Shown: positions 47,630 to 56,337 of the stretch, piece after piece
Layout of the letters: each line of letters starts with the position of its first letter
How positions within the stretch are numbered: position 1 is the first letter of the stretch
Source: JAEXZL01 sp049943125
GTDB taxonomy: Bacteria; Bacillota; Clostridia; Clostridiales; Clostridiaceae
Assembly (NCBI RefSeq): GCF_049943125.1
Contig: NZ_CP188040.1
Coordinates: forward strand, 1,364,001 to 1,428,000
Length of the DNA stretch: 64,000 nucleotides
Direction: 5' to 3'
The notes under the pieces: model-generated
Told to the model about the DNA's origin: nothing
What the model saw: the letters and a program-made list of their open reading frames with translations, nothing else
Databases searched by the model: none
Program-made: the position numbers and the translations under genes

Positions 47630-48567
47630 GCCTTCCTGCCCTCCTTTCCGAAAGCAACGGGTCTTGTTACCCTTTCAATGAGAGGTACCAGAAGGTTTGA
47701 GAAAATAATAGCATAGGATACGCCTTCTGCAGAAGCTCCAAATATCCTGAAAAGACCTGTTAGAACTCCTAAAAGACACCCATAGATAAGCTGTCCTTTT
47801 TTTGTTATTGGTGAGGTAACATAATCTGTAGCCATAAAGAAAGCTCCCAGCATAAGACCTCCACCGCAAAGCTGTGCTACTAGATAGGATAAATCTAGAC
47901 CATGACCTCCAAAAACAAGAACAAATATAGCAAAGCTACCGAGGTATGTCCCAGGAATTCTTAAATCAATGACACCAGTTACCAACAAGAATATAGCACC
48001 TATTAGTATTGCAATTATTGAAGTCTCTCCTATAGTTCCAGCAGTTGTTCCTATAAACATATCCAAAACATTAACTGCTTCCCCTGCCTTTAAAGATGCT
48101 AGGGGAGTTGCCCCTGTAAAGGTATCATAGGTAAAATTAGTCATTCTACCAGCAAAGGATATGAGTAGAAAACACCTTGCTGCCAGAGCTGGATTCATAA
48201 AGTTTTGTCCTAATCCCCCAAATAGCTGCTTCACTACTAGGATTGCAAAAACTCCACCTAACACTCCCATCCACCAAGGAGCTGAGACAGGAAGGTTCAA
48301 TGCCAAAAGAAGTCCTGTCACTGCCGCACTGAAATCTCCTATGGTTATCTTCTTATGCATAAAATGCTCATAAACATATTCCGTTGCAACACAGGAAGCC
48401 ACTGTGAGAATAATATGCATAAGAGCTCTAAAGCCAAAATTATATACCCCAAAGATTGAAGCTGGCATCAAGGCTATGAGCACATAAAGCATAAGCCTAC
48501 TGGTTGTACAGTTCTCTCTGATATGAGGTGATGAAGAAACATTTAATAGCTTTTTTGCATTTTCCAT
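47626..48567 (-). CDS. rnfD: Rnf complex subunit D (covalent FMN)
   Basis: This 313-residue multi-helix protein of the NqrB/RnfD family has SAPWWMGVLGGVFAI and NPALAARCFLL, and the FMN attachment-type motif TGATPLASLK near residues 148-157. It is the membrane subunit proposed to couple electron flow to ion movement. The ATG has an adequate GAGGG site six nt after the rnfC stop. Confidence 0.95.
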   Translation of the reverse strand: MENAKKLLNVSSSPHIRENCTTSRLMLYVLIALMPASIFGVYNFGFRALMHIILTVASCVATEYVYEHFMHKKITIGDFSAAVTGLLLALNLPVSAPWWMGVLGGVFAILVVKQLFGGLGQNFMNPALAARCFLLISFAGRMTNFTYDTFTGATPLASLKAGEAVNVLDMFIGTTAGTIGETSIIAILIGAIFLLVTGVIDLRIPGTYLGSFAIFVLVFGGHGLDLSYLVAQLCGGGLMLGAFFMATDYVTSPITKKGQLIYGCLLGVLTGLFRIFGASAEGVSYAIIFSNLLVPLIERVTRPVAFGKEGRKA

Positions 48568-48573
48568 TTCCCT

Positions 48574-49893
48574 CTACCCCCTTTTCTTCTTTGCTAAAAG
48601 CATTCTTCTCATAGATTTTATAGATTGAGTCAAAGGCCTTTTTGCAGGGCAGGTAAAGGCACAGCAGCCACATTCACAGCATTCCATACCATCAAGCTTC
48701 AAAAATCCTTCTTCATCATATCTCTCTGAAATGCTTGCAAGCCTTGAGGGCAGCAAGTTTTCAGGACATACACTTACGCAGCGACCGCAGTTTATACAGG
48801 CTGTGGGCTCCATCTCTGCTACCTCATCCTTTGTTAGACATAACAGTGCTGATGAAGTTTTAGTCACAGGAACATCTAAGTTAAATATCCCAAACCCCAT
48901 GAGAGGACCTCCAGATATTATTTTTATCGGATCCTCTTTAAACCCACCAGCTTCTTCAATAAGCTCACGATAGTTTGTTCCTATAGGTACAGAGAAGTTC
49001 CTTGGATCAGCTATGGCATCTCCAGTAACGGTAATTACCCTGTGCATTAAAGGCTTTCCTTCATAAAAAGCATTATATATTGCTGTAATAGTATCAGTAT
49101 TATTCACTATACAGCCAACATCAGCAGGTAGCTTAGAGGAATTAAGCTTTCTTCCTGTGCAGGCATAAATGAGCATCCTTTCTGCGCCTTGAGGATATTT
49201 TGTTTTAAGAGGCATTACTTCTATTTTTATTTCATTTTTGCAGGCCTCCCTAAGCTTTTCTACGGCATCAGGCTTATTATCTTCTACGGCAAGTATCCCT
49301 CTGGCATTTTTAAAGAGGCTCAAAGCAATTCTTAGCCCTCCCACAATTTTTTCTGGGTCCTCCATCATCCTCCTATAATCAGAGGTAAGATATGGCTCAC
49401 ACTCGGCGCAATTGGCTATAATATAATCAATCTTATCAGGCTCTTTAGGCGAAAGCTTAACATGAGTAGGAAATCCCGCTCCTCCCATACCTACAATACC
49501 TGCTTCTTTGATAATCTTTAGCTTTTCTTCTCTGGTCATTTCCTCCACAGCCTTTACTTCAGGCCATTCCACTTCACTATAACCGAAATCATTTTCAATA
49601 ACTATTGAATTTACCATGGTGCCTGTAACTGTAAGTTTAGGTTCAATAGCTTTAACTAACCCAGAAACCGTTGAATATATAGGTACTGATACAAATCCTC
49701 CTGCTTCTGCTATTTTCTGTCCTAGAAGCACTTTGTCCCCCTTCTTTACCACAGGCACTGAAGGTGAACCGATATGCTGAGATAATGGATAAACGAGCTC
49801 TCCTTTGGGGTATACCAATTTTATAGGCTTATCCTTTGATAGCTCCTTGCCATCATAAGGATGGACTCCCCCTTTAAATAACAAAGCTTTCAT
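48574..49893 (-). CDS. rnfC: Rnf complex subunit C (NADH/FMN, iron-sulfur)
   Basis: RnfC (439 residues) reduces NAD+ at the cytoplasmic side. A glycine-rich nucleotide segment is GIVGMGGAGFPTHVKL near residues 135-150. The two 4Fe-4S motifs are CINCGRCVSVCP and CCECGCCAFTCP near 372-415. It is the first gene of the operon. A 22-bp palindrome stands 32 nt upstream of its ATG. Confidence 0.96.
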   Translation of the reverse strand: MKALLFKGGVHPYDGKELSKDKPIKLVYPKGELVYPLSQHIGSPSVPVVKKGDKVLLGQKIAEAGGFVSVPIYSTVSGLVKAIEPKLTVTGTMVNSIVIENDFGYSEVEWPEVKAVEEMTREEKLKIIKEAGIVGMGGAGFPTHVKLSPKEPDKIDYIIANCAECEPYLTSDYRRMMEDPEKIVGGLRIALSLFKNARGILAVEDNKPDAVEKLREACKNEIKIEVMPLKTKYPQGAERMLIYACTGRKLNSSKLPADVGCIVNNTDTITAIYNAFYEGKPLMHRVITVTGDAIADPRNFSVPIGTNYRELIEEAGGFKEDPIKIISGGPLMGFGIFNLDVPVTKTSSALLCLTKDEVAEMEPTACINCGRCVSVCPENLLPSRLASISERYDEEGFLKLDGMECCECGCCAFTCPAKRPLTQSIKSMRRMLLAKKKRG

Positions 49894-49924
49894 AATTCAC
49901 GCTCCCAAAAATTTTTAGTTATTA

Positions 49925-49946
49925 TGTTTATATTTGTAAATAAACA
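49925..49946. promoter_or_regulatory. 22-bp palindrome upstream of rnfC
   Basis: TGTTTAT-N8-ATAAACA is a perfect inverted repeat in the rnfC leader or promoter region. It is not a match to the Rex consensus TTGTTAAN4TTAACAA that I would expect for a redox operon, so the binding protein is unknown. Confidence 0.4.
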
Positions 49947-50261
49947 ACATATGTAGCCCTATATTTTACGTCATTTTTTATTAAGACAATAAATATATTC
50001 TATCACTATCAAGAATATTTACAATATTAAAAATAAACTCAATATATGCTAGCTAACCTTAACATTCTTTCGTTAAAAGACATATATACTAGAAATATCA
50101 CCATAAATAATGAAAGCACCTCTTAGAATAAGAGAACATAAAAGTCTTATACCATATGTAGAGTAAAAAATAACAAATAACTTAATATTTCCTTAATAAT
50201 ACAATAGTCCATTGACTGAAATATAAATAAGGAATAAAATATAAATTGAAGAAATATTTAT
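49947..50261. other. AT-rich intergenic DNA between divergent rnfC and ltaS-like genes
   Basis: This part of the 520-nt divergent gap is very AT-rich. I see no ORF, tRNA, riboswitch or convincing terminator. Promoters for both flanking units must lie in the wider gap, but many TATAAT-like words make a choice unreliable. Confidence 0.5.
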
Positions 50262-50291
50262 TTAATATTTAACAATAATGTTAAATATTAA
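50262..50291. repeat. 30-bp perfect palindrome with 4-nt centre
   Basis: TTAATATTTAACA-ATAA-TGTTAAATATTAA has 13-bp arms without a mismatch. It lies 123 nt upstream of the sulfatase gene. Being so long it is less likely to be chance. It could be an operator or a hairpin in the leader of either divergent transcript. Confidence 0.55.
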
Positions 50292-50413
50292 CTGTAAATT
50301 AGTTTGTTTATATAGTTCAAAATATAGTCACTTAAGATATATGATTATATCCTTTTAACATATAGCAATAACTTCTTAGAAAATATAAAGAAGGACAGTT
50401 TAAGGTGATAAAT

Positions 50414-52390
50414 ATGAATAAGAGACTGGATTTTCTTAAATCCATAGAAAAAAGACCAATACTTACCCTGAGTGTTTTAGCTTTTGGACTAAACTTAATA
50501 TTAGAAGCTCTGAGCCGGCGCTCTTTGCTTGAAGGTATAGGATATTTATTTACTCATCCTGTTAATTTTCTATACAATTTTATAATTATACTGCTTACTT
50601 TATCCTTAGCCCTTCTAATTAATCGTAAGCTTTTTGCTATCTCCTTAGTAACCTTCTTATGGCTTGCCCTAGGAATAGCTGATTGCATACTTTTGGGCTT
50701 TAGAACCACTCCTTTAAGAGCAGTGGATTTTCGAGTTTTTAAATCAGCCCTTAAAATTGCCAGCATTTACTTTACTCCTCTTCAAATAGCTTTAATAGCC
50801 GCTATAATTATTGCAATACTATCAGGAATTGTTTATTTGTGGATTAAAGGTCCTAAGCATAAGGCTAGCTATCCAAGAGATATATTATTTGTTGTCTTTA
50901 TGGGCATCTCTGTTGTATTAGCAACAAATGTATCTGCTAAAGCTGGAGTTATTCCAGAGAACTTTGAAAATATAGCCAATGCCTATGAGGATTACGGCTT
51001 TGTATACTGCTTTTCCCGAAGTGTAGTGGATATTGGTATAAAGGAGCCTGATGGCTACAACGAGGATATGGTCGAAGAAATTAAGTCAGCTTTAAAAACT
51101 GAGTCTTCAGAAGTTTCTGCTATAAAACCAAACATAATCATGGTACAGCTGGAATCCTTCTTTGATGTAGAGAGACTAAAGGAAATTGGTTTTTCTGAGG
51201 ATCCAATACCAGTCTTTCACTCCCTTATGAAGAACTATTCCTCTGGGAGCTTCACTGTTCCTGTAATAGGAGCAGGAACAGCAAATACTGAATTTGAGGT
51301 AATTACTCAAATGAGCACTGAATTTTTTGGTGCGGGAGAATATCCTTACACCACAATACTCCAGGAATCCACCAGCGAGTCAACAGCCTATAATTTAAAG
51401 GAGCTTGGCTACTCTACCCATGCTATACATAATAATACCGGTACCTTTTATGATAGAAATCTAATATATAGCATGCTTGGTTTCGATACTTTCACCTCTT
51501 CAGAATACATGGAAAATGCTGAGGAGAACCCCCTGGGCTGGCTGAAGGATGATGTATTAACAGAGGAAATACTTAAAGCCTTAACCTCTACAGCGGAAAA
51601 GGATTATATTTATACTGTTTCAGTACAGGCACATGGTAAATACCCAAAGGCTCCTCTGGATACTCCTCAAACCATTACCTTAACTAATAGTGGGGACTTA
51701 GAGGAAGAGGAAATAATAGCCTTAGAATATTATATAAATCAGCTTAAGGAAATGGATAACTTTATATCAGAGCTCTTGAGAGAGGCTCAAAACTATCCTG
51801 AGCCTACAGTGGTAGTATTGTATGGTGATCATTTACCTTCCCTGGGGATAGAGGATGAGGACCTCTCTACTGGAAACACCTACAGCACTGAATATATTAT
51901 ATGGAGTAACTTCGCCATGGATAAGGCAGATAAGGATTTATATGCTTATCAAATATCCTCAGAGGTTCTTGGAAAGCTAGGTATAAATAATGGTTATTTA
52001 ACAAAGCTCCATGAGCTATACAGCAATAATTATAGCTACAAGGAGTACTTAAATATTTTACAGTACGATATGCTCTATGGAGAAAAATATTTATATGAAG
52101 GAGAAACGCCCTACACCCCTTCTATGCTTAAGATGGGCATAGAAGATATTGTTATTAAGAATTGCTACCTTGAAAATGACTCTCTCTATATAAAAGGACA
52201 AAACTTCACCAAATGGAGCAAGGTTTATATAGGTGAGGAGTACATGGAAACTGAGTTTATAGACAGCACACTTCTCTCAGTTAAGGAACCTAAGCTTCCA
52301 GAGGAAATCTTGATAACCGTAAAGCAGGTTAATAAAAGCAAGGAAATATTAAGCAGCACAGAAGAATTTCCCATATTAATTAAAAAATAA
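50414..52390 (+). CDS. LtaS-family membrane sulfatase (lipoteichoic-acid-synthase-like)
   Basis: I start at ATG 50414 (658 residues), six bases after AAGGTG. Five N-terminal membrane helices (to about residue 180) precede an extracellular sulfatase-fold domain with the nucleophile-threonine segment GAGTANTEFEV near 290-300, HAIHNNTGTFYDR, and YGDHLPSLG near 474-482. This is the LTA synthase/phosphoglycerol transferase superfamily. The extra C-terminal region of about 120 residues (about 540-658) looks like a small beta domain. Substrate could be lipoteichoic acid or another glycerophosphate polymer. Confidence 0.88.
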   Translation: MNKRLDFLKSIEKRPILTLSVLAFGLNLILEALSRRSLLEGIGYLFTHPVNFLYNFIIILLTLSLALLINRKLFAISLVTFLWLALGIADCILLGFRTTPLRAVDFRVFKSALKIASIYFTPLQIALIAAIIIAILSGIVYLWIKGPKHKASYPRDILFVVFMGISVVLATNVSAKAGVIPENFENIANAYEDYGFVYCFSRSVVDIGIKEPDGYNEDMVEEIKSALKTESSEVSAIKPNIIMVQLESFFDVERLKEIGFSEDPIPVFHSLMKNYSSGSFTVPVIGAGTANTEFEVITQMSTEFFGAGEYPYTTILQESTSESTAYNLKELGYSTHAIHNNTGTFYDRNLIYSMLGFDTFTSSEYMENAEENPLGWLKDDVLTEEILKALTSTAEKDYIYTVSVQAHGKYPKAPLDTPQTITLTNSGDLEEEEIIALEYYINQLKEMDNFISELLREAQNYPEPTVVVLYGDHLPSLGIEDEDLSTGNTYSTEYIIWSNFAMDKADKDLYAYQISSEVLGKLGINNGYLTKLHELYSNNYSYKEYLNILQYDMLYGEKYLYEGETPYTPSMLKMGIEDIVIKNCYLENDSLYIKGQNFTKWSKVYIGEEYMETEFIDSTLLSVKEPKLPEEILITVKQVNKSKEILSSTEEFPILIKK

Positions 52391-52430
52391 TTTCCTTATA
52401 TAATTAAATATGACTATTACAATGAATTTT

Positions 52431-52463
52431 AGGGGGCTACAGCATTCTGCCTCCTTTTTCCTT
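52431..52463 (+). terminator. Terminator after the LtaS-like gene
   Basis: AGGGGGC pairs with GCCTCCT (one G-T pair) across an 11-nt loop, followed by TTTTTCCTTT. Confidence 0.8.
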
Positions 52464-52545
52464 TGTTGACAGCATTTTTATTATATTCTAATATTAATAT
52501 ATAATTAATAAATAGAGAATTATTTTACGGAAAGGATGAGATGCC

Positions 52546-53910
52546 TTGGCGTCATCAATAAAAATACAAAAGGAAAATAAGATGGGAACAATGGAAATTA
52601 ACCCACTTCTGATTTCTATGGCAGTACCCATGATGCTTTCAATGTTAGTACAAGCATTATATAACGTTGTGGACAGCATTTTTGTAGCCCAATTAGGAGA
52701 GGATGCTCTCACTGCCGTATCCCTGGCCTTCCCCATACAAAACTTAATGATAGCTATTTCCGTAGGTACAGGAGTTGGAGTTAATTCCCTTCTCTCTAGA
52801 AGCCTAGGTGAAAAAAACTATGACAGAGCTAATAAAGCAGCTAAAAACGGAATATTCTTAGCAGCTATAAGCTCTTTATTATTTGTCCTTTTTGGCATGT
52901 TCTTCACGGAGTTCTTTTTTAAAACTCAAACACAGGAAGGACTTATTATAAATTATGGAGTGGATTACCTAACCATATGCACCATAGCTTCTACAGGAAT
53001 ATTTGGCTCTATAATCTTTGAAAGACTTCTCCAATCCACGGGAAAAACAGTATATACCATGGTTACTCAAGGAGTAGGTGCAATAATAAATATAATACTG
53101 GATCCTATAATGATTTTTGGTCTCTTTGGTTTTCCAGCTATGGGTGTTAAGGGTGCAGCTTTGGCTACAGTAATAGGTCAATTTGGAGGGATGTTCTTAG
53201 GTATATACTTCAATGTAAAGAAAAACCATGAAATTAATATCAATATGAAGCGTTTCAAGCCTGATTTTAAAATAATCAAAAGAATATATTCTGTAGGAAT
53301 ACCTTCAATAATGATGGCTTCCATAGGCTCTATAATGACCTATGGAATGAATTCCATACTAATGACCTTCTCCTCTACAGCTGCTGCTGTCTTTGGAGTA
53401 TACTTCAAGCTCCAGAGCTTTATATTTATGCCGGTGTTTGGACTAAATAACGGTATGGTTCCTATAATAGCCTACAACCTTGGTGCAAGAAAAAAAGATA
53501 GGATAATCCAAACTATAAAGCTTGCAATAATCTACGCTACCATAATAATGCTTCTAGGCTTTGGGGCCTTCCAGCTTATACCGGATAAGCTTCTTTTAAT
53601 GTTCAACGCCTCCCCTGAGATGCTTTCTATTGGTACCCATGCCCTGCAAAAAATAAGTATTAGCTTCATCTTCGCAGGCTTTGCTATAGTAGCTAGCTCT
53701 GTATTCCAAGCCTTGGGTAATGGACTTTTAAGTTTATTTGTCTCTGTTGGAAGACAGCTTATAGTTCTGCTGCCTATAGCTTATCTCCTTGCAAGACTTG
53801 GAGATGTTAATCTAGTTTGGTGGGCCTTCCCCATTGCAGAAATAGTTTCCATGATTCTCTGCTCATTGTTTCTTGTGCATACTTTTAAGAAGGTTATCTT
53901 AAAATTATAG
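52546..53910 (+). CDS. MATE-family efflux transporter (first copy)
   Basis: This 454-residue, 12-helix Na+ or H+ coupled multidrug exporter is of the MepA/NorM superfamily, with ALYNVVDSIFVAQLGEDALTAVSLAFP near residues 41-67 and the repeat-half LNNGMVPIIAYNLGA near 290-304. The listed TTG start has AAAGGA nine bases upstream. ATG 52582 (442 residues) also has an AAAAGG site and is a real alternative. It is followed after 42 nt by a second, clearly different MATE gene. Confidence 0.9.
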   Translation: MASSIKIQKENKMGTMEINPLLISMAVPMMLSMLVQALYNVVDSIFVAQLGEDALTAVSLAFPIQNLMIAISVGTGVGVNSLLSRSLGEKNYDRANKAAKNGIFLAAISSLLFVLFGMFFTEFFFKTQTQEGLIINYGVDYLTICTIASTGIFGSIIFERLLQSTGKTVYTMVTQGVGAIINIILDPIMIFGLFGFPAMGVKGAALATVIGQFGGMFLGIYFNVKKNHEININMKRFKPDFKIIKRIYSVGIPSIMMASIGSIMTYGMNSILMTFSSTAAAVFGVYFKLQSFIFMPVFGLNNGMVPIIAYNLGARKKDRIIQTIKLAIIYATIIMLLGFGAFQLIPDKLLLMFNASPEMLSIGTHALQKISISFIFAGFAIVASSVFQALGNGLLSLFVSVGRQLIVLLPIAYLLARLGDVNLVWWAFPIAEIVSMILCSLFLVHTFKKVILKL

Positions 53911-53952
53911 CTAGGAAAAGCTTAAATACTATTTTCCAGGAAAGGTATATTA

Positions 53953-55305
53953 ATGATTAAAGATAGAAAATATTTGTTTCTTGAGGATAAAAACATATAT
54001 AGAGCTTTTATGTATTTAGCTTTCCCTGTTATGGTAGCTAACATGTTTAAGTCTCTTCATGATATGGTAGATACATATTTTATAGGACAGATTCCAGGCT
54101 CCGTAGCAGCTCAGGCTGGAATATCAATAACCTGGCCCCTATATAATTTATTCATGGCTCTAAGCGTAGGCATGTCCGTGGCTGGTGTTTCTCTTATCAG
54201 CCAGTACTTAGGCCTTAAGGCCGAGAAACGAGCCAGAGAATACGCCTCTCTCCTTCTTATTTTAAGCGCAGTTATTGGTATATTGTTCAACCTCCTTCTA
54301 TACTTTGCCTCACCTGCTGTAATGACATGGATGGGAGCTGAAGGAGGAGTTTATGATGCAGCGGTGATATATTTAAAGGTTAGGGCCTTTGAAATGCCTT
54401 TTTTATTCATATTTGCGGCTTTTCAGGCTATAAGACAAGCTAAAGGAGATACCACTACTCCTGTAATACTGACAATTGCCTCAATCCTTATAAATATAAT
54501 ACTGACGGCGATTTTCGTTAGGAATTTCCACATGGGAGTCTTTGGAGCTGCTTTAGCAACCTTAATCGGCCAAGTACTTATTGTTCCACCAGCTCTATAT
54601 TTAGTATTTTCCAAAAAAGATAGCCTTCATATATCTTTAGAGACCATGAAGCTGCGTAAAAAGGATGTTAAAGCACTATTAAATATAGCCACTCCTTCAG
54701 CAGGTAGCCAGGCCTTTAGCTCTCTAGGCTTCTTGATTTTACAGGCAGTAATTCTAAGCTATGGAGAAAGTGTCTCCGCAGCCTTCAGCATAGGCAATAA
54801 GATATCAAACCTTCTTCTCATCCCTGTCATGGCTTTAGGCTCAGTCCTTGCCGCCTTCGTAGGTCAGAACATCGGAGCAGGAAACAAAAAAAGAGCCAAG
54901 GAATCCTATAAAACCAGCAGAAACGTAGCCTTTGGTATAACAGCTATAGGCTCTCTCCTCCTATTCCCCCTTAGAGAGCCACTTATAGGACTGCTCACCA
55001 ACGATACAGAAACTCTCCATAATGCCATGGAATACATGCTCTGGGTTCTTCTAACACAGCCCCTCATGGCACTATTCCAAAATTACCTTGGGGTATTCAA
55101 CGGTTCAGGAAACACGAGATTTTCCTTTTACATGGCCATAACAAGACTCTGGCTCCTGCGCCTTCCCATGATACTCATTATGAAAAACTTTACCTCCTTC
55201 GGCCATTCAGGAATATGGTATGCCATGGTTCTCAGCAATCTTATAATAGTATTCCTGGGACAATACCTCTTGTCTAAGGTGAACTTTACTCCGAAGGTTA
55301 GTTAA
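53953..55305 (+). CDS. MATE-family efflux transporter (second copy)
   Basis: This 450-residue, 12-helix MATE protein has SLHDMVDTYFIGQIPGSVAAQAGIS near residues 34-58 and a second-half GSVLAAFVGQNIGAGNKKRA near 296-315. It differs too much from the preceding MATE for a recent tandem duplication, so the pair may be a heteromeric or functionally divergent set. It is in an operon with the first copy by spacing. Confidence 0.9.
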   Translation: MIKDRKYLFLEDKNIYRAFMYLAFPVMVANMFKSLHDMVDTYFIGQIPGSVAAQAGISITWPLYNLFMALSVGMSVAGVSLISQYLGLKAEKRAREYASLLLILSAVIGILFNLLLYFASPAVMTWMGAEGGVYDAAVIYLKVRAFEMPFLFIFAAFQAIRQAKGDTTTPVILTIASILINIILTAIFVRNFHMGVFGAALATLIGQVLIVPPALYLVFSKKDSLHISLETMKLRKKDVKALLNIATPSAGSQAFSSLGFLILQAVILSYGESVSAAFSIGNKISNLLLIPVMALGSVLAAFVGQNIGAGNKKRAKESYKTSRNVAFGITAIGSLLLFPLREPLIGLLTNDTETLHNAMEYMLWVLLTQPLMALFQNYLGVFNGSGNTRFSFYMAITRLWLLRLPMILIMKNFTSFGHSGIWYAMVLSNLIIVFLGQYLLSKVNFTPKVS

Positions 55306-55383
55306 GCTCCTTACCTTTAAATGTTGATGCCTGATAAGCATCTGCTGTATTAGAAATTGAATTATCCCTGTTAATTATCTATA

Positions 55384-55420
55384 AAAAAGACGTGAAAGAA
55401 TTTCCTTTCACGTCTTTTTA
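55384..55420. terminator. Bidirectional terminator between MATE and ferritin genes
   Basis: AAAAAGACGTGAAAG and CTTTCACGTCTTTTT with a six-base loop serve both convergent genes. Confidence 0.9.
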
Positions 55421-55430
55421 AGCTATATTA

Positions 55431-55946
55431 TTAATCTAAAACAAGAGTAGGTGCTGAATATGTTCTTGAAGCTAGCTCCTGATTCAGAAGGTACAGGCTC
55501 TTTGGATCTTCTCCAAACAACTTATACTTCTTAACGAGTCCAGAAGCATTAGCTTCTTCCTCTCCCTGCTCCTTTATAAACCAATCTAAGAACTGCATGG
55601 TTCTAAAATCCTTCACTGTATAGGCCACATCATAAATATTGTTAATTAAGCTTGTCACATACTGCTCATGGTCATAGCTTACTTCTAAAGGATCTGCAAA
55701 TTTATTAAACTCTTCATTTGGCTTGTCTATAGCTTTTAGCTCTACCTTAGCACCATTGTTCTGAAGGTATTTTATAAAAAGCATTGCATGGTCTCTTTCC
55801 TCTTGAGCCTGAATATTAAACCAATTACCAAAGCCATCTAAGTCATTATCAATATAATAATTTGCCATATCTAAATATAGATAAGCACTATAAAACTCCT
55901 TATTCACCTGATCATTTAATAGTTCAATTATCTTTTCGTTCAGCAT
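55431..55946 (-). CDS. ftn: Ferritin
   Basis: I start at ATG 55946 (171 residues, MLNEKIIELLNDQVNKEFYSAYLYLDMANYY) because GGAGG precedes it. Diiron ferroxidase ligands are visible in NKEFYSAYLYLDM, QAQEERDHAMLF (Glu, His) and WFIKEQGEEEA. The 24-mer stores iron as ferric oxide in the cytoplasm. It is a single-gene unit, and with Dps makes two iron-storage systems in the window. Confidence 0.94.
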   Translation of the reverse strand: MLNEKIIELLNDQVNKEFYSAYLYLDMANYYIDNDLDGFGNWFNIQAQEERDHAMLFIKYLQNNGAKVELKAIDKPNEEFNKFADPLEVSYDHEQYVTSLINNIYDVAYTVKDFRTMQFLDWFIKEQGEEEANASGLVKKYKLFGEDPKSLYLLNQELASRTYSAPTLVLD

Positions 55947-56083
55947 AGTAAATTCCTCCAATAAAACTATTCGACATAAATGTCTATAAATTTTCATTTA
56001 ATATGATTTTATCAGAGGATGTTTATCCGGTGCAATGGATATGAATATAAGAAGAGGGAAATTGTTACTGATGAGGGGATTAT

Positions 56084-56298
56084 CTCGCAGGGCTCGATAG
56101 GGAGATTGCTCGCGGGGGCTCGCAGAGCTCGATAGGTGTATTATTCTCCGAAGCTCACAGATTGTTTTTTAGAAATCACTCCTAAGCAGATTATAAACTA
56201 AAAGATTATCTCCATCACACTAATCCAATCACTTCTACCTCGACGCAGTCGAATCTACCTTTGCGAAGCAAACCTCCCTCGGCGCAGCCGAATCTAAC
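56084..56298. repeat. GC-rich repeat patch with two repeat pairs
   Basis: In a 390-nt gap, CTCGCAGNGCTCGATAGG occurs at 56084-56101 and 56119-56136 (period 35). CCTCGRCGCAGYCGAATCTA occurs at 56239-56258 and 56277-56296 (period 38). Both are much richer in G+C than the flanking DNA. The second pair directly precedes the GH31 terminator. No ORF is present. These are probably local tandem decay products or small repetitive elements. Confidence 0.65.
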
Positions 56299-56333
56299 AA
56301 AAAAAGCCCAACGCAACGCGTTGAACTTTTTTT
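56299..56333 (-). terminator. Terminator of the TRAP-GH31 operon
   Basis: An A-run, CAACGC-AAC-GCGTTG and a seven-T run form a hairpin immediately after the GH31 stop. Confidence 0.85.
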
Positions 56334-56337
56334 ATCA

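Noticed and set aside
49894..50404. Rex operator upstream of rnfC
   Set aside because: The palindromes present (TGTTTAT-N8-ATAAACA, and TTAACA-N4-TGTTAA in a longer repeat) do not match TTGTTAA-N4-TTAACAA in arm order or spacing.
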